Source: DATKDF01 sp963752045 (GTDB taxonomy: Bacteria; Acidobacteriota; Vicinamibacteria; Vicinamibacterales; SCN-69-37). Taken from it: a stretch of 64,000 nt of DNA. Shown here piece by piece: positions 53,770 to 61,886 of this stretch. Made by a program: the position numbers and the translations under genes. Positions within the stretch are counted from its first letter, which is position 1. Each line of letters begins with the position of its first letter. The DNA lies in the NCBI GenBank assembly GCA_963752045.1, contig CAVVWN010000014.1, positions 892,879-956,878 on the forward strand, written 5' to 3'. The notes under the pieces were generated by a model, which ran no database searches, was not told the origin of the DNA, and saw only the letters and a program-made list of their open reading frames with translations.

Positions 53770-53779
53770 GTGACACCAC

Positions 53780-55117
53780 ATGCGCGCCGGAAGGAGGTTG
53801 CGGGAGCCCCGTCGCCTGCACGTTCTGCTGGTGTCCGTGTTGCTCGTTCCAGTGCTGGCGCTCGGCTGGCTGACGCTCGAGCTTCTCGACAAGATTCAGC
53901 AGCTCGAACGGCAGCGCGTGCAGCAACGGCTGGAACGGGCAGCCGACGAGGTGCTCGCCGCGTCGGCGGCAATGGGACTCGAAGCCGGGATGCAGCGCAT
54001 CGTCTCTGGTGAGACGACGGACGTCCCGACCTGGATGACACTCGTCAGCGTCGATCGGCAGGGCGGAGCGACCGCGCCGCCAGGTGCGCTGGCGTTCGTG
54101 CCGGATGTGCCCGCCACGCCGGTCGGTCGAATCGGCCCTCGCCGATGGCGAGCGCTACGAGTACCAGCTCAACGCACCGGACAAGGCCGTGGAGTGGTAC
54201 CGGTCCCGTTCGGCATCGACCGGTCCAGGCGTGCGAGCCGGAGCCCTCCTGGGACTTGCGCGCACGCTCGCGCAGACGGGCCAGAGAGATGCTGCGCTCG
54301 AGGCGCTGGCAGAGATGGAGTCGCTCGGCGCTGTCCGCACGAATGGGCTGCCGGCCGGGCTCATCGCCCTCGTGAAGAGAGGCGAACTTCTCGAGGGCGC
54401 GGGCCGAGGAGACGACGTTCGCGCAGTGGGCCAGTCACTGCGATCCGCGCTCGCGGCCGGCGTCTGGCCGCTGACGCGTGACGAGTATGACTACTACTCG
54501 CAAGTTGCCGCCGACTGGGCCGGGCCCGTCGCGGAGATCACCGAAGCGCAGCTCGCGGCGCACGCGCGAGCGACCATCGTCGACGAGTTGTACCAACGCG
54601 GAGCACGGGAGCGGTGCCGGCCGTCATGCGTTCGTTGTCGACCAGCGTCTGGTGCTTGTCGCGACCTCGGTGTCCGAGGCGCAACTGGCGCTTCTCCTTG
54701 CCGATCGCACTCTGGTGGAGAAAGCGTGGCGTGCCGTCCGCGACGTGAGTGTGACGCTCACGGATGCGTCGGGTGGCGTCGTCGCCGGAGAGGTGCCAGA
54801 CGACGGCACCGATCCAGAGCATGCGGTGCGCACGCGGATGTCAGCGGGCTGCAGTGGACGACCAGAGTCGCGAGCTAACCTCGATGTCGATCGGGCCGAG
54901 ACGGCCGAACAACGGCGTTTCCTGCTCTTCGTGCTGGCGGCCGTGGTCGTGCTGCTCGGGGGCAGTGTGTACTTCACGCTGCGGGGCTTCCGGCGCGAGT
55001 TGGCGGTGTCCAGGCAGCAGGCCGACTTCGTGGCCGCCGTGTCGCACGAATTCCGGACGCCGCTCGCGTCGGTGCGTCACCTGAGCGAGATGTTGACGTC
55101 TGGCCGGGTCGCGACCC
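53780..55117 (+). pseudogene. Sensor histidine kinase (HK-E), frameshifted and cut after the H-box
   Basis: The N-terminal two thirds of a kinase of the HK-B/C/D group: helix 1 (HVLLVSVLLVPVLALGWLTL), TPR-like sensor (VRAGALLGLARTLAQTGQRD, AALEALAEMESLGAV), helix 2 (LFVLAAVVVLLGGSVYFTLR) and AAVSHEFRTPLASVRHLSEM. Frame changes near 54115, 54600, 54835 and 54875. It stops at SGRVA, where the sequence passes directly into the 3' part of a convergent nucleotidyltransferase gene; dimerisation helix 2, ATPase domain and the expected RR are gone. The promoter is intact, so a truncated sensor could still be transcribed. Confidence 0.85.
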
Positions 55118-55529
55118 GGGCGGCCAGCACCTTCGCGATGATCAGATCGGACGCGTCGATCACCGGGACGGTCGTGCCGCCGATGTCCGTTGCGACCGCG
55201 CGCTCGAGGAAGTCGTCCTCGATCCCGGACCCGGCCAGGACGACGTCCAGCGGCATACCGGTAGCCTCGTGCACGAATGGCATGACACGCGTGCGGCGCA
55301 CGAAAACCGGATCGTCCGCCCGCAGCGCAAAGCCCGCCGCTCGCATGTCCTCGACGAATCGATCGGGCGCGTCGGGAGTGAGTGCGAGCGTGACGTCCAC
55401 GTCGGCGCTCAGCCTGGGCACGCCGTGGATGATGAGCGCCTGGGCGCCGAAGACGAGCCAGCGACCCCACCGGGCGAGCACCGGTGCCAGCGACGTCAGC
55501 AGTTCAACCGCGGCGGGCTGAACCGGCAC
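55077..55529 (-). pseudogene. AbiEii-like nucleotidyltransferase, C-terminus lost
   Basis: About 140 residues of a DNA polymerase beta-fold nucleotidyltransferase: ELLTSLAPVLARWGRWLVFG, AQALIIHGVPRLSADVDVTL (the DxD metal site is DVD), VRRTRVMPFVHEATGMPLDV, PVIDASDLIIAKVLAAR. The last motif is normally followed by a PKD-D region that is absent; the frame crosses into HK-E sequence and stops. GTG 55529 overlaps the upstream small gene by 26 bp. Such proteins are often the toxin or antitoxin half of AbiE-like TA pairs; activity after truncation is doubtful. Confidence 0.75.
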
Positions 55530-55758
55530 GTCTGAGGCGCTCCGCAAGTTGGACGTGGGACAGGAGATCCTGGCGGCGCTGCGCGCGATCGGGCCACTGA
55601 CGATCGAGCAGCAACATCTGGCGACGAAGCTCGCCGGCGATCCGAAGCGCCTCGGCCGCACCGAGCCGCGCGATGCGGTCGCGCCAGTACGCGTCCTTGC
55701 TCGCGCGTGCGGCTTGCCAGTCGCGTTCCACGTAGTCGCGGATGCCGCGGGTGATCAC
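55504..55758 (-). CDS. Small hypothetical protein paired with the nucleotidyltransferase
   Basis: An 84-residue, mostly helical, strongly charged protein (DYVERDWQAARASKDAYWRD, RIARLGAAEALRIAGELRRQ). Its coupling with the nucleotidyltransferase (26-bp overlap) suggests a partner, as in AbiEi/AbiEii or MNT pairs, but no family motif is recognised. The helical EALRIAGELRRQ stretch is typical of proteins that sit upstream of such transferases. Confidence 0.6.
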   Translation of the reverse strand: MITRGIRDYVERDWQAARASKDAYWRDRIARLGAAEALRIAGELRRQMLLLDRQWPDRAQRRQDLLSHVQLAERLRRAGSARRG

Positions 55759-55783
55759 GCTCGCTATTCTACCGTCCCGGGCA

Positions 55784-57943
55784 CTACCGTCCGCTCAGAA
55801 ACGCCAGCACGTTCTCGAGCGCCCAGACCTCGTGCGACACTTTCGAGGCGGCGCTGAAGACGATGCGGGAACCGTCGCGCGAGATGCCGCCAAGGTCGCC
55901 TCTGGCGGGATCGACGTCTGGGAAGGTGATGGAACCTGTGAGTTGAGACAGGTCGATGCCGTCCGGCTGCGGCGGTCCGCCGGTGACCGGGACTCGCATC
56001 AGGCGCCAGACGCCGCCCTGCAGCATGCCCACGACGACGGCCTGACCGTCTTCGGCCCAGCCGATCCGGTCTGGCAGACGTGGAGTTTCGTAAGTCGCCA
56101 GATCGCGCAGTGATCCACCGTTCGTATCGACGATGGCCAGGTGCATCAGGCGGTCCCCGGGCAGTGCGTAGCCCATCGCGAGGGTGGAGTCGTCAGGACT
56201 CGCAGCCAGCGAGAACAGATTCGTGTTTGCCGGAAGCAGGTCACCGGTCAGGGAGAACGTGGAGCGCACGTGTCCGGCCTGCAGGTCGACCTGGACGATG
56301 CTGTCCCATGGACCTCCGGTGGTGGCCCTCGCCAGCACGTAGAACGTCTCGCCATCGGCCGACACTCCTCCAGCCCTCGATAGCATGCGGCCCTCGGAAT
56401 TGGCGGGCAGCAGTGACGTGAACTCTCCGGTTGCCCGATCGAGCCGGTGGAACGCTCCACCCGAGGGGCCTGTGACCCAGAGGACCAGGCCCGAGCTATC
56501 CGGCAGCCACCGGTTGTAGAGGTACTGGCCTCGCGCGTTCATTCCGACACCGGCGCGTTCGTAGAACCGTTCCTCGCCGGTGTCGAGCGAGCGTATGGTC
56601 AAGCCGTTCGTGGCGGCGGTGGCGACGAACCGTCCATCGGGCGAGATGTTCGGCACGTTTCCCGCAAACGCCTGGACGATCGTCGAGCCCGTTGCGGAAC
56701 GCTCGGCGACGAACACCGTGCTACCGCCCTGCGAGCCGCTTTCGGTGTAGTACAGGTCACCGGACGCGAAGACACGGACGGGGCGTCCTCTGACGTTTTT
56801 CTGAACGAGGAACGGTTCACCGGCGGCGCGTCCGTCCTGCACGCGAACTGCATACAGGGCTTGTTCGTTGAGGCGATCGCTGCGGAAGAGGATGTGCGAT
56901 CGGTCCGGCGTCCAGATCGCGTCGCTACTCGTGCCCGTCCACATCACGATTCCCGCATCATCTTGCCCGTCCGCCCGCATGACGCGCACGTGTTGGTAGC
57001 CGGACTCGAGCACGCGACGCACGTAGGCAATCCACTGGCCGTCATCGGACGCTTTCAATGACACGACGCGCTCGTTACGACTGAAAGTCCTGACAGGGTG
57101 AACGGCGCCGTCCGCGAGCGCTACCCAGGCGACCGTCGTTGCCTGATCGGAGCGGGCCTCAAACACACAGAGAACGGCCAACCCGTCGGGAGACCAGCCA
57201 CCGAGCGTGATGAACGCGATCTCGTCACTGGGGCTCAGGACGACTCGTGGCGACGCTCCGGGTTCCGTGCCGACCACGCGGAGCGACTTCGGGCCGTTGA
57301 AAGGCAGCACCCCGTCGGTCCGCCCGCCCCACACGAAGGCCACCTGGCGTCCGTCCGGCGAGAGCGCGGCCGCCCCTGAACGACCGGGTGGCAGTCCGCC
57401 TTCGGCTGAACTGGCGACCAGCAGGCTGATCTCACTGCTCTGCACGTTCCGAAGGAGCATGTCTTGCTGCTCCTTGTTCTCGGCGTCCGTGCGGTTCTTC
57501 GTGCCGACGGCCAGCGCCCCGTCGCTGCTGATGTCGATCGTGTTGAAGCCGTCGTCCGTCCACACTCGGCGAGGCGTGAGTTCCTGCGCGCTCCCACGCG
57601 CCAGCGCCGCGAGCCGGCGACTGGCGAGCGCGGCGACGTCCTTCTGATCGCCAAACGTCCGGACGATGCGAGTGAAGACCGCGCTCGCGTCGCCGGACCC
57701 GGTCCTCTGGAAGGCGTCTCCGAGCGCGAGCAGGGCCTTTGCCGCAACCGCGCGGTCCTGTGCCTGTGCCAGACGATCGAAGTCCGCCATGGCGCCCGTC
57801 CAGTCACCCTGAATCTCCGCGCGGTATTTCGCGGCCCGCAGCTCAACTTCCGCCGATTGGGCATCCTGCCCACTGAGCGTCACGGGCAACAACAGTCCGA
57901 ACGTCACGACGCCTGCCAGGCCGAGTCTCATCGCATGCCGCAT
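55784..57943 (-). CDS. Secreted TPR/PD40 beta-propeller protein P6
   Basis: A 719-residue intact protein: signal peptide; TPR-like start (KYRAEIQGDWTGAMADFDRL, AAKALLALGDAFQRTGSGDA, FTRIVRTFGDQKDVAALASR); blades (LSPDGRQVAFVW, WSPDGLAVLCVF, WTPDRSHILFRS, ISPDGRFVATAA, VSADGETFYVLA, ASPDDSTLAMGY). The IVRTFGDQKDV motif matches IRDFGDQPAAV in P2 and VADFGDQRDVA in P1. ATG 57958 is in frame, but GGAGG lies 8 bases before ATG 57943. Third gene after HK-D and RR-D; has its own CTGACA-type promoter. Confidence 0.88.
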   Translation of the reverse strand: MRHAMRLGLAGVVTFGLLLPVTLSGQDAQSAEVELRAAKYRAEIQGDWTGAMADFDRLAQAQDRAVAAKALLALGDAFQRTGSGDASAVFTRIVRTFGDQKDVAALASRRLAALARGSAQELTPRRVWTDDGFNTIDISSDGALAVGTKNRTDAENKEQQDMLLRNVQSSEISLLVASSAEGGLPPGRSGAAALSPDGRQVAFVWGGRTDGVLPFNGPKSLRVVGTEPGASPRVVLSPSDEIAFITLGGWSPDGLAVLCVFEARSDQATTVAWVALADGAVHPVRTFSRNERVVSLKASDDGQWIAYVRRVLESGYQHVRVMRADGQDDAGIVMWTGTSSDAIWTPDRSHILFRSDRLNEQALYAVRVQDGRAAGEPFLVQKNVRGRPVRVFASGDLYYTESGSQGGSTVFVAERSATGSTIVQAFAGNVPNISPDGRFVATAATNGLTIRSLDTGEERFYERAGVGMNARGQYLYNRWLPDSSGLVLWVTGPSGGAFHRLDRATGEFTSLLPANSEGRMLSRAGGVSADGETFYVLARATTGGPWDSIVQVDLQAGHVRSTFSLTGDLLPANTNLFSLAASPDDSTLAMGYALPGDRLMHLAIVDTNGGSLRDLATYETPRLPDRIGWAEDGQAVVVGMLQGGVWRLMRVPVTGGPPQPDGIDLSQLTGSITFPDVDPARGDLGGISRDGSRIVFSAASKVSHEVWALENVLAFLSGR

Positions 57944-57965
57944 GGCTGTGTCCTCCATGTCGGCA

Positions 57966-58019
57966 AGGCTAGAAGCCGCGCATCTCTCGCAGAACAGCGC
58001 TTTGTCATCGCTCTGTCAG
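57966..58019 (-). promoter_or_regulatory. P6 promoter: CTGACA-type box and -10
   Basis: Minus strand: CTGACAG (58019-58013), ATGACAA (58008-58002), CTGTTCT (57997-57991), GAGATGC (57986-57980), 8 bases, TAGCCT (57971-57966). Steps are exactly 11 bp, and first site to -10 is 48 bp. The box begins inside the last codons of RR-D. Confidence 0.6.
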
Positions 58020-58706
58020 GCCGTCGCCATCGAAGCGGTAGCCGAGGCCGCGCAGCGCGATGAGGTAGCGGGGACGCTCGGGGTTGGGCTCGATCTTGCG
58101 GCGCAGGTTGGTGATCTGGTTGTCGACGACGCGCTCGGTGACGTTGGTGCCGACGCCCCAGACCTCGTCGAGCAGCTGCGCCCGTGAGAGCACGCGTCCG
58201 GCGCGACGGACGAACGCCGACAGAAGCTTGAACTCGAGCGCCGACAGCTCGACGGCCGCGCCGCCGCGCCGAAGCTCGCAGCGCGCGAAGTCCAGCTCGG
58301 CGTCGCCGAAGCGGTAGACCGGCGGCACGTCGCCGCGACGGCCGCGGCGCAGGAGCGCCTTCACGCGCGCGCGCAGCTCGCGCGCGCTGTACGGCTTGGT
58401 GACGTAGTCGTCGGCGCCCGTCTCGAGGCCGAGCACCTTCTCGGCTTCGTGCGTCCGGGCGGTCAGCATCAGGATCGGCGTCTCGAGGCCGGCCCGCCGG
58501 ACGTCGCGGCAGACGTCGAAGCCGTCCTTCTTCGGGAGCATGACATCCAGGATGATGAGGTCCCATGGCGACGCAACCGCGAGCCGCGCCGCCGTGTCGC
58601 CATCGGTCGAAAGCTCCACGAGGTAGCCCTCGGCCCGCAGGTCGTCCTGCAGGGCGAGCGCGAGGCTCGGTTCGTCTTCGACGAGCAGGATGCGGGAGTT
58701 GGTCAC
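58005..58706 (-). CDS. OmpR-family response regulator (RR-D)
   Basis: A 233-residue regulator: receiver with Asp54 in LIILDVMLPKKDG and VTKPYSARELRARV; winged helix with LSALEFKLLSAFVRRAGRVL and TERVVDNQITNLRRKIEPNP. GTG 58706 overlaps the HK-D stop (GTGA), so translation is coupled. Its own end carries the P6 box. Nearly identical in layout to RR-C. Confidence 0.92.
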   Translation of the reverse strand: MTNSRILLVEDEPSLALALQDDLRAEGYLVELSTDGDTAARLAVASPWDLIILDVMLPKKDGFDVCRDVRRAGLETPILMLTARTHEAEKVLGLETGADDYVTKPYSARELRARVKALLRRGRRGDVPPVYRFGDAELDFARCELRRGGAAVELSALEFKLLSAFVRRAGRVLSRAQLLDEVWGVGTNVTERVVDNQITNLRRKIEPNPERPRYLIALRGLGYRFDGDGLTER

Positions 58707-60703
58707 GGCGTCTCCGAACCGGGCATCCCTGAATCTGAAGGGGCGGGCTTCAGCCCGCCCAGGTCGGGCCGGCTGAAGCCGGCCCCTCCATGAGCCTCGA
58801 CCCCACGAGCCTTGACCACCGCAGGCAGGTGAACCGTGAAGCGGCTGCCGCGCCCGGCTTCACTCTCCAGGGAGATCCTGCCGCCGTGCGCCCGCACGAT
58901 GTGCGCCGCCATCGCCAGGCCGATGCCGGTGCCTTTCACACCCAGGTCGCGGGCGGCGCCGCCCCTGACGAACTTCCTGAAGACGTCACGCTGCTCGGCC
59001 TTCGGAATGCCCGGACCCTCGTCGTCGACGCCGATGTTGATGCCGCTTCCGGCGCGCGCCACCGAGACGCGGACGGGTGATTCGGGAGGCGAGTACTTCA
59101 CCGCGTTGTCGATAAGGTTGCGTATGACGAGCGCCAACGCTTCGCGATCAGCCACCGTGGCAACGGGCTCGTTCGGCAGGTGGAGCTCGATACGGTCCTT
59201 CGCGAGGCCGGCCGACGTCCGATAGTCGCCTGTGACGGAGGCGACGAGCGTCGGCACGTCGACTTCCGATTGCTCATAGACGCGGCCGCCTGCTTCCGTG
59301 CGTCCGAAGTCGAGCAGCCCCTCGACCAGTCCCTGCAGGCGGCGAGTCTCGACGGCAATCGCCCGGTAGTAGTCCTGCAGATGCCCGGCGGAGCCACGGC
59401 CATCCTGCAGCACCTCGGCCAGATGGCTCATGGCCGAAAGCGGTGTCCGGAACTCATGTGAGACCGCGGCAAGGAAGTCGGCCTGGAGCCGCGCAATCCG
59501 GACTTCGTGCGCGACGGCGCGCGAGACCGAATACGCGGCGACGACAATCGCGACGGCCATGACGGCAAACGCCGCGAGCATCACTGTATGCCGCGATGAC
59601 AGCAGGTCGGTGCGAGAGGTGTAGTCGGCTGTCGAGACCTGCAGGGACCAGGGCAGGGCCGTGTCGTCGATCGTGCGCGTGAACTGCGCGGCGTCCTGCG
59701 CGTCTCCCCAGAGGCGTGTGCTGTCCGGGGCGACGAGGGCGACGCGGATTCCGAGGTTGCCCTCGAGTGCGGCGAGGCCGGCGGTCAACGTGTCGATGGA
59801 GTCGATGGCGGCAATCGTGCCGCCGGGCGCGGGCCGCCAGGACGTCACGTAGACGTCTCCGCCTGCCTGCCACGTCGCGCGCCCGGACGGCTGACCCAGC
59901 CACGACGGCCACAGCGCTTGTGCCGCACCGGCAAGAACCAGGGATCGCGTCGAGTGTTCGCGTGAGTCCTGCCGTCCGTCAAAGAACTCGTAGGTGGCGC
60001 GGTCAATCCGGAATCGTCCTTCATCCAGCGCCGCGGCAAGGGCCCGTCGCTCGTCCGACAGACGAGGGGCGTCGCCGAGCGTCTCGAAGATGCGCGCGCG
60101 CTCACGCCGCGCCACGAGCTCGGCCGGAAATTCCGAAACGGTCGTGGCGCCGAGGCCGGCAAGCTCGCCGTAGACGGTCACCGCATCGTCGAGCCGGCCT
60201 TCGCGCTCGAGGCAGCGGGCGAGACCGACGAGCGCTGCGGCGCGAACGCGGCGATTGGCCGAAAAGGCGAGTCCCCGATAGAGTAGAGCCGCGGCCCTCG
60301 GATTGCGATCCCGAAACTCCCGGGCTTCCGCCGCGGCGAGGGCGTCAAGTGGCAGATCGCCATCGGGCGCCACGGCGGGAAGGAAGGCGATGGGCGCACC
60401 CTGATGCCGGGTGACTCCGTTTGCGGTCAGCGTGAGGATCACGGCCGGGCCCGGCGCCTCCGACAAACCGCCTTGAGCGATCAGGTCCAGCCGGTCTTCC
60501 CACGAGCGAATCCTGAGGTCCAGCTCCTGCTTCACGAGCCGGGCGGGCTCATCGAGCTGCCGCTCGAGGCGCTGGAGCTCGAGCGCCCGGTCCTGCTCGA
60601 TGAGGCCCCACGCCAGCCACATCAGCGCGCCGAGGGGGATCGCGGCAAGCAAGGCCACGAGGGCCGTGAGCTTCGCCGGGGCGACACCCTTGTGCAGGAT
60701 CAT
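58703..60703 (-). CDS. Sensor histidine kinase (HK-D) with TPR-like extracytoplasmic domain
   Basis: A 666-residue kinase: helix 1 about 12-34; TPR-like sensor (EFRDRNPRAAALLYRGLAFS, RVRAAALVGLARCLEREGRL, DDAVTVYGELAGLG); helix 2 about 372-394; His416 in AVSHEFRTPLSAM; N-box LIDNAVKYSPP; G1 DDEGPGIP; G2 GTGIGLAMA. An ATG at 60721 lies within the proposed -10, so ATG 60703 is preferred. The last about 30 residues come from REP-like palindromes. Confidence 0.9.
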   Translation of the reverse strand: MILHKGVAPAKLTALVALLAAIPLGALMWLAWGLIEQDRALELQRLERQLDEPARLVKQELDLRIRSWEDRLDLIAQGGLSEAPGPAVILTLTANGVTRHQGAPIAFLPAVAPDGDLPLDALAAAEAREFRDRNPRAAALLYRGLAFSANRRVRAAALVGLARCLEREGRLDDAVTVYGELAGLGATTVSEFPAELVARRERARIFETLGDAPRLSDERRALAAALDEGRFRIDRATYEFFDGRQDSREHSTRSLVLAGAAQALWPSWLGQPSGRATWQAGGDVYVTSWRPAPGGTIAAIDSIDTLTAGLAALEGNLGIRVALVAPDSTRLWGDAQDAAQFTRTIDDTALPWSLQVSTADYTSRTDLLSSRHTVMLAAFAVMAVAIVVAAYSVSRAVAHEVRIARLQADFLAAVSHEFRTPLSAMSHLAEVLQDGRGSAGHLQDYYRAIAVETRRLQGLVEGLLDFGRTEAGGRVYEQSEVDVPTLVASVTGDYRTSAGLAKDRIELHLPNEPVATVADREALALVIRNLIDNAVKYSPPESPVRVSVARAGSGINIGVDDEGPGIPKAEQRDVFRKFVRGGAARDLGVKGTGIGLAMAAHIVRAHGGRISLESEAGRGSRFTVHLPAVVKARGVEAHGGAGFSRPDLGGLKPAPSDSGMPGSETP
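58741..58785. repeat. REP-like palindrome doublet at the 3' end of HK-D
   Basis: GGGCGGGCT-TC-AGCCCGCCC (58741-58760) and GGGCCGGCT-GA-AGCCGGCCC (58766-58785), perfect palindromes 5 bp apart, inside the C-terminal coding part of HK-D. Same order and orientation as the HK-C cluster at 51572. Confidence 0.85.
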
Positions 60704-60719
60704 GATCGGGACGCCCCTC

Positions 60720-60772
60720 ATTCTACGCGCGCAGATCAGGGGCCGGTCAGGGCTGTGTCACGGGTCTGTCAG
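60720..60772 (-). promoter_or_regulatory. HK-D promoter: four CTGACA-type half-sites, then -10
   Basis: Minus strand: CTGACAG (60772-60766), GTGACAC (60761-60755), CTGACCG (60750-60744), CTGATCT (60739-60733), all in 11-bp steps, 7 bases, then TAGAAT (60725-60720). This is the most regular box of the set: all four half-sites are recognisable. Confidence 0.7.
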
Positions 60773-60835
60773 CGAAGTCCAGGCCGGGGAGTGCCAGGCG
60801 TCGTTGGCGGTGGCGCTCTGCTACGATGTCGCGTC

Positions 60836-61234
60836 ATGACGGCCGTCAGTCCGGACGTGCGACAGGCGCTCGCTCGGATGAGCGTCGAAACGCCTGGTCT
60901 GCAGTTGCTCGTCCTGCACGGCTCGCGCGGGCGAGGTGACGCGCACGCCGGATCTGACTGGGATTTCGCCTTCGAGGCCGATGCCACGTTCGACCCGGAC
61001 GGCCTGCTCGCGTCTCTTGCCGACCTGCTCAAAGCCGACCGGATCGACCTTGTGGACCTCGGCCGCGCCGGAGCGCTTCTGCGCCACCGAGTGGCACGCG
61101 ACGGCGTGCTGATCTTCGAACGGACGGCCGGACGATTCGAACGCTTCCGGCTCGAGGCCATCCAGACATGGTGCGATCTGGCGCCCGTGCTCGAGCCGTT
61201 GTACGAACACGTGCTGGAGACGCTGCCCAAATGA
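60836..61234 (+). CDS. MNT-type nucleotidyltransferase antitoxin
   Basis: A 132-residue minimal nucleotidyltransferase: LQLLVLHGSRGRGDAHAGSD followed by W-D-F-A-F, i.e. GSxxRG(x4)SDxD, and RIDLVDLGRAGALLRHRVAR, GVLIFERTAGRFERFRLEAI. MntA proteins AMPylate and silence HepT (HEPN RNase) toxins. The second acidic residue is in SDWDFAF. The expected HepT gene overlaps by ATGA but is only a stub. Confidence 0.88.
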   Translation: MTAVSPDVRQALARMSVETPGLQLLVLHGSRGRGDAHAGSDWDFAFEADATFDPDGLLASLADLLKADRIDLVDLGRAGALLRHRVARDGVLIFERTAGRFERFRLEAIQTWCDLAPVLEPLYEHVLETLPK

Positions 61235-61338
61235 GCCCGCTCGATCGCGCGGTCCTCGCCGAACGGACGCTTGCGCTCGAGCGTCACCAAGGGCCTGAAC
61301 GGCGACCCGTACGCCGCGCTACTGCAGGTGATAGGTGA
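61231..61338 (+). pseudogene. HepT (HEPN toxin) stub
   Basis: Starts ATG-overlapping the MntA stop and reads MSPLDRAVLAERTLALERHQ, the normal HepT N-terminus, then turns into Arg/Pro-rich sequence and stops after 35 codons. The catalytic RxxxxH/RX4-6H helices are missing. The cut coincides with the 3' end of the convergent NTF2-like gene. Confidence 0.6.
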
Positions 61339-61795
61339 AGGCGAGCGCGGCGATCCTGAGCTGACCTTCGGTTTCGATCATGAGCAGCATGAGCCGGCCG
61401 CGGCGGGTCGTGCCGCCGCTCGTGAAGTCGAAGCCGGCCACGACCTGCGCCAGCCGGCCGTCGCGCGTGATGCGCACGTCGTGCAGGGTCTCGCTGACCG
61501 GGCCCCTTTCGAACGCCGCGCGCTGCCGCTCGTAGAACTCCTCCAGCGTCCTCGTCGTCACGCTCCCGTCGTCATTCGTATAGGTGGCGGTGAATCCCGG
61601 CAGGAAGAGCGCCTTCCACTCGGCCAGACGCTCCTTCTGATACAGGCCGATGTAGTCGTCGAGCACGCGCTGAACCGGTGCCGTGTCGGCCTGGCCGGGC
61701 GGGTTCGTCCGCGCGGCGGCCAGGCCGGAGGCCGAGGTTGCGCATCCGCAGATGAGACAGAGCGTCAGCAGGCGAGCGAGGCGTGCGGTGCCCAT
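61319..61795 (-). CDS. NTF2-like (SnoaL/DUF4440-type) lipoprotein
   Basis: A 158-residue protein with a lipoprotein signal (TLCLICGCATS, Cys about 14 or 16), then an NTF2-like cone fold: PVQRVLDDYIGLYQKERLAE, WKALFLPGFTATYTNDDGSV, LEEFYERQRAAFERGPVSET, HDVRITRDGRLAQVVAGFDF. Such domains bind small molecules or act as scaffolds; role unknown. ATG 61795 places the signal at the start; the upstream extension overlaps the P7 promoter. Confidence 0.8.
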   Translation of the reverse strand: MGTARLARLLTLCLICGCATSASGLAAARTNPPGQADTAPVQRVLDDYIGLYQKERLAEWKALFLPGFTATYTNDDGSVTTRTLEEFYERQRAAFERGPVSETLHDVRITRDGRLAQVVAGFDFTSGGTTRRGRLMLLMIETEGQLRIAALAFTYHLQ

Positions 61796-61843
61796 GGCGT
61801 GAGACGAGCGTACCACTCCACGGGCCGCCGCCTTTGCCGAATC

Positions 61844-61886
61844 CTCACAATCGGCCCACAAACGCCGGACATCGGCGCGTGAGAAT
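61844..61886 (+). promoter_or_regulatory. P7 promoter: three half-sites at 11-bp steps, then -10
   Basis: CTCACAA (61844), CCCACAA (61855), CGGACAT (61866), 8 bases, GAGAAT (61881-61886). Same 11-bp step and 8-bp gap as the HK promoters but with three sites. The block 61832-61885 is repeated at 63947-64000. Confidence 0.5.

Noticed and set aside
21601..61338. Prophage or conjugative island
   Set aside because: No integrase, phage structural, relaxase or transfer gene is present; many TA pairs alone do not show it.
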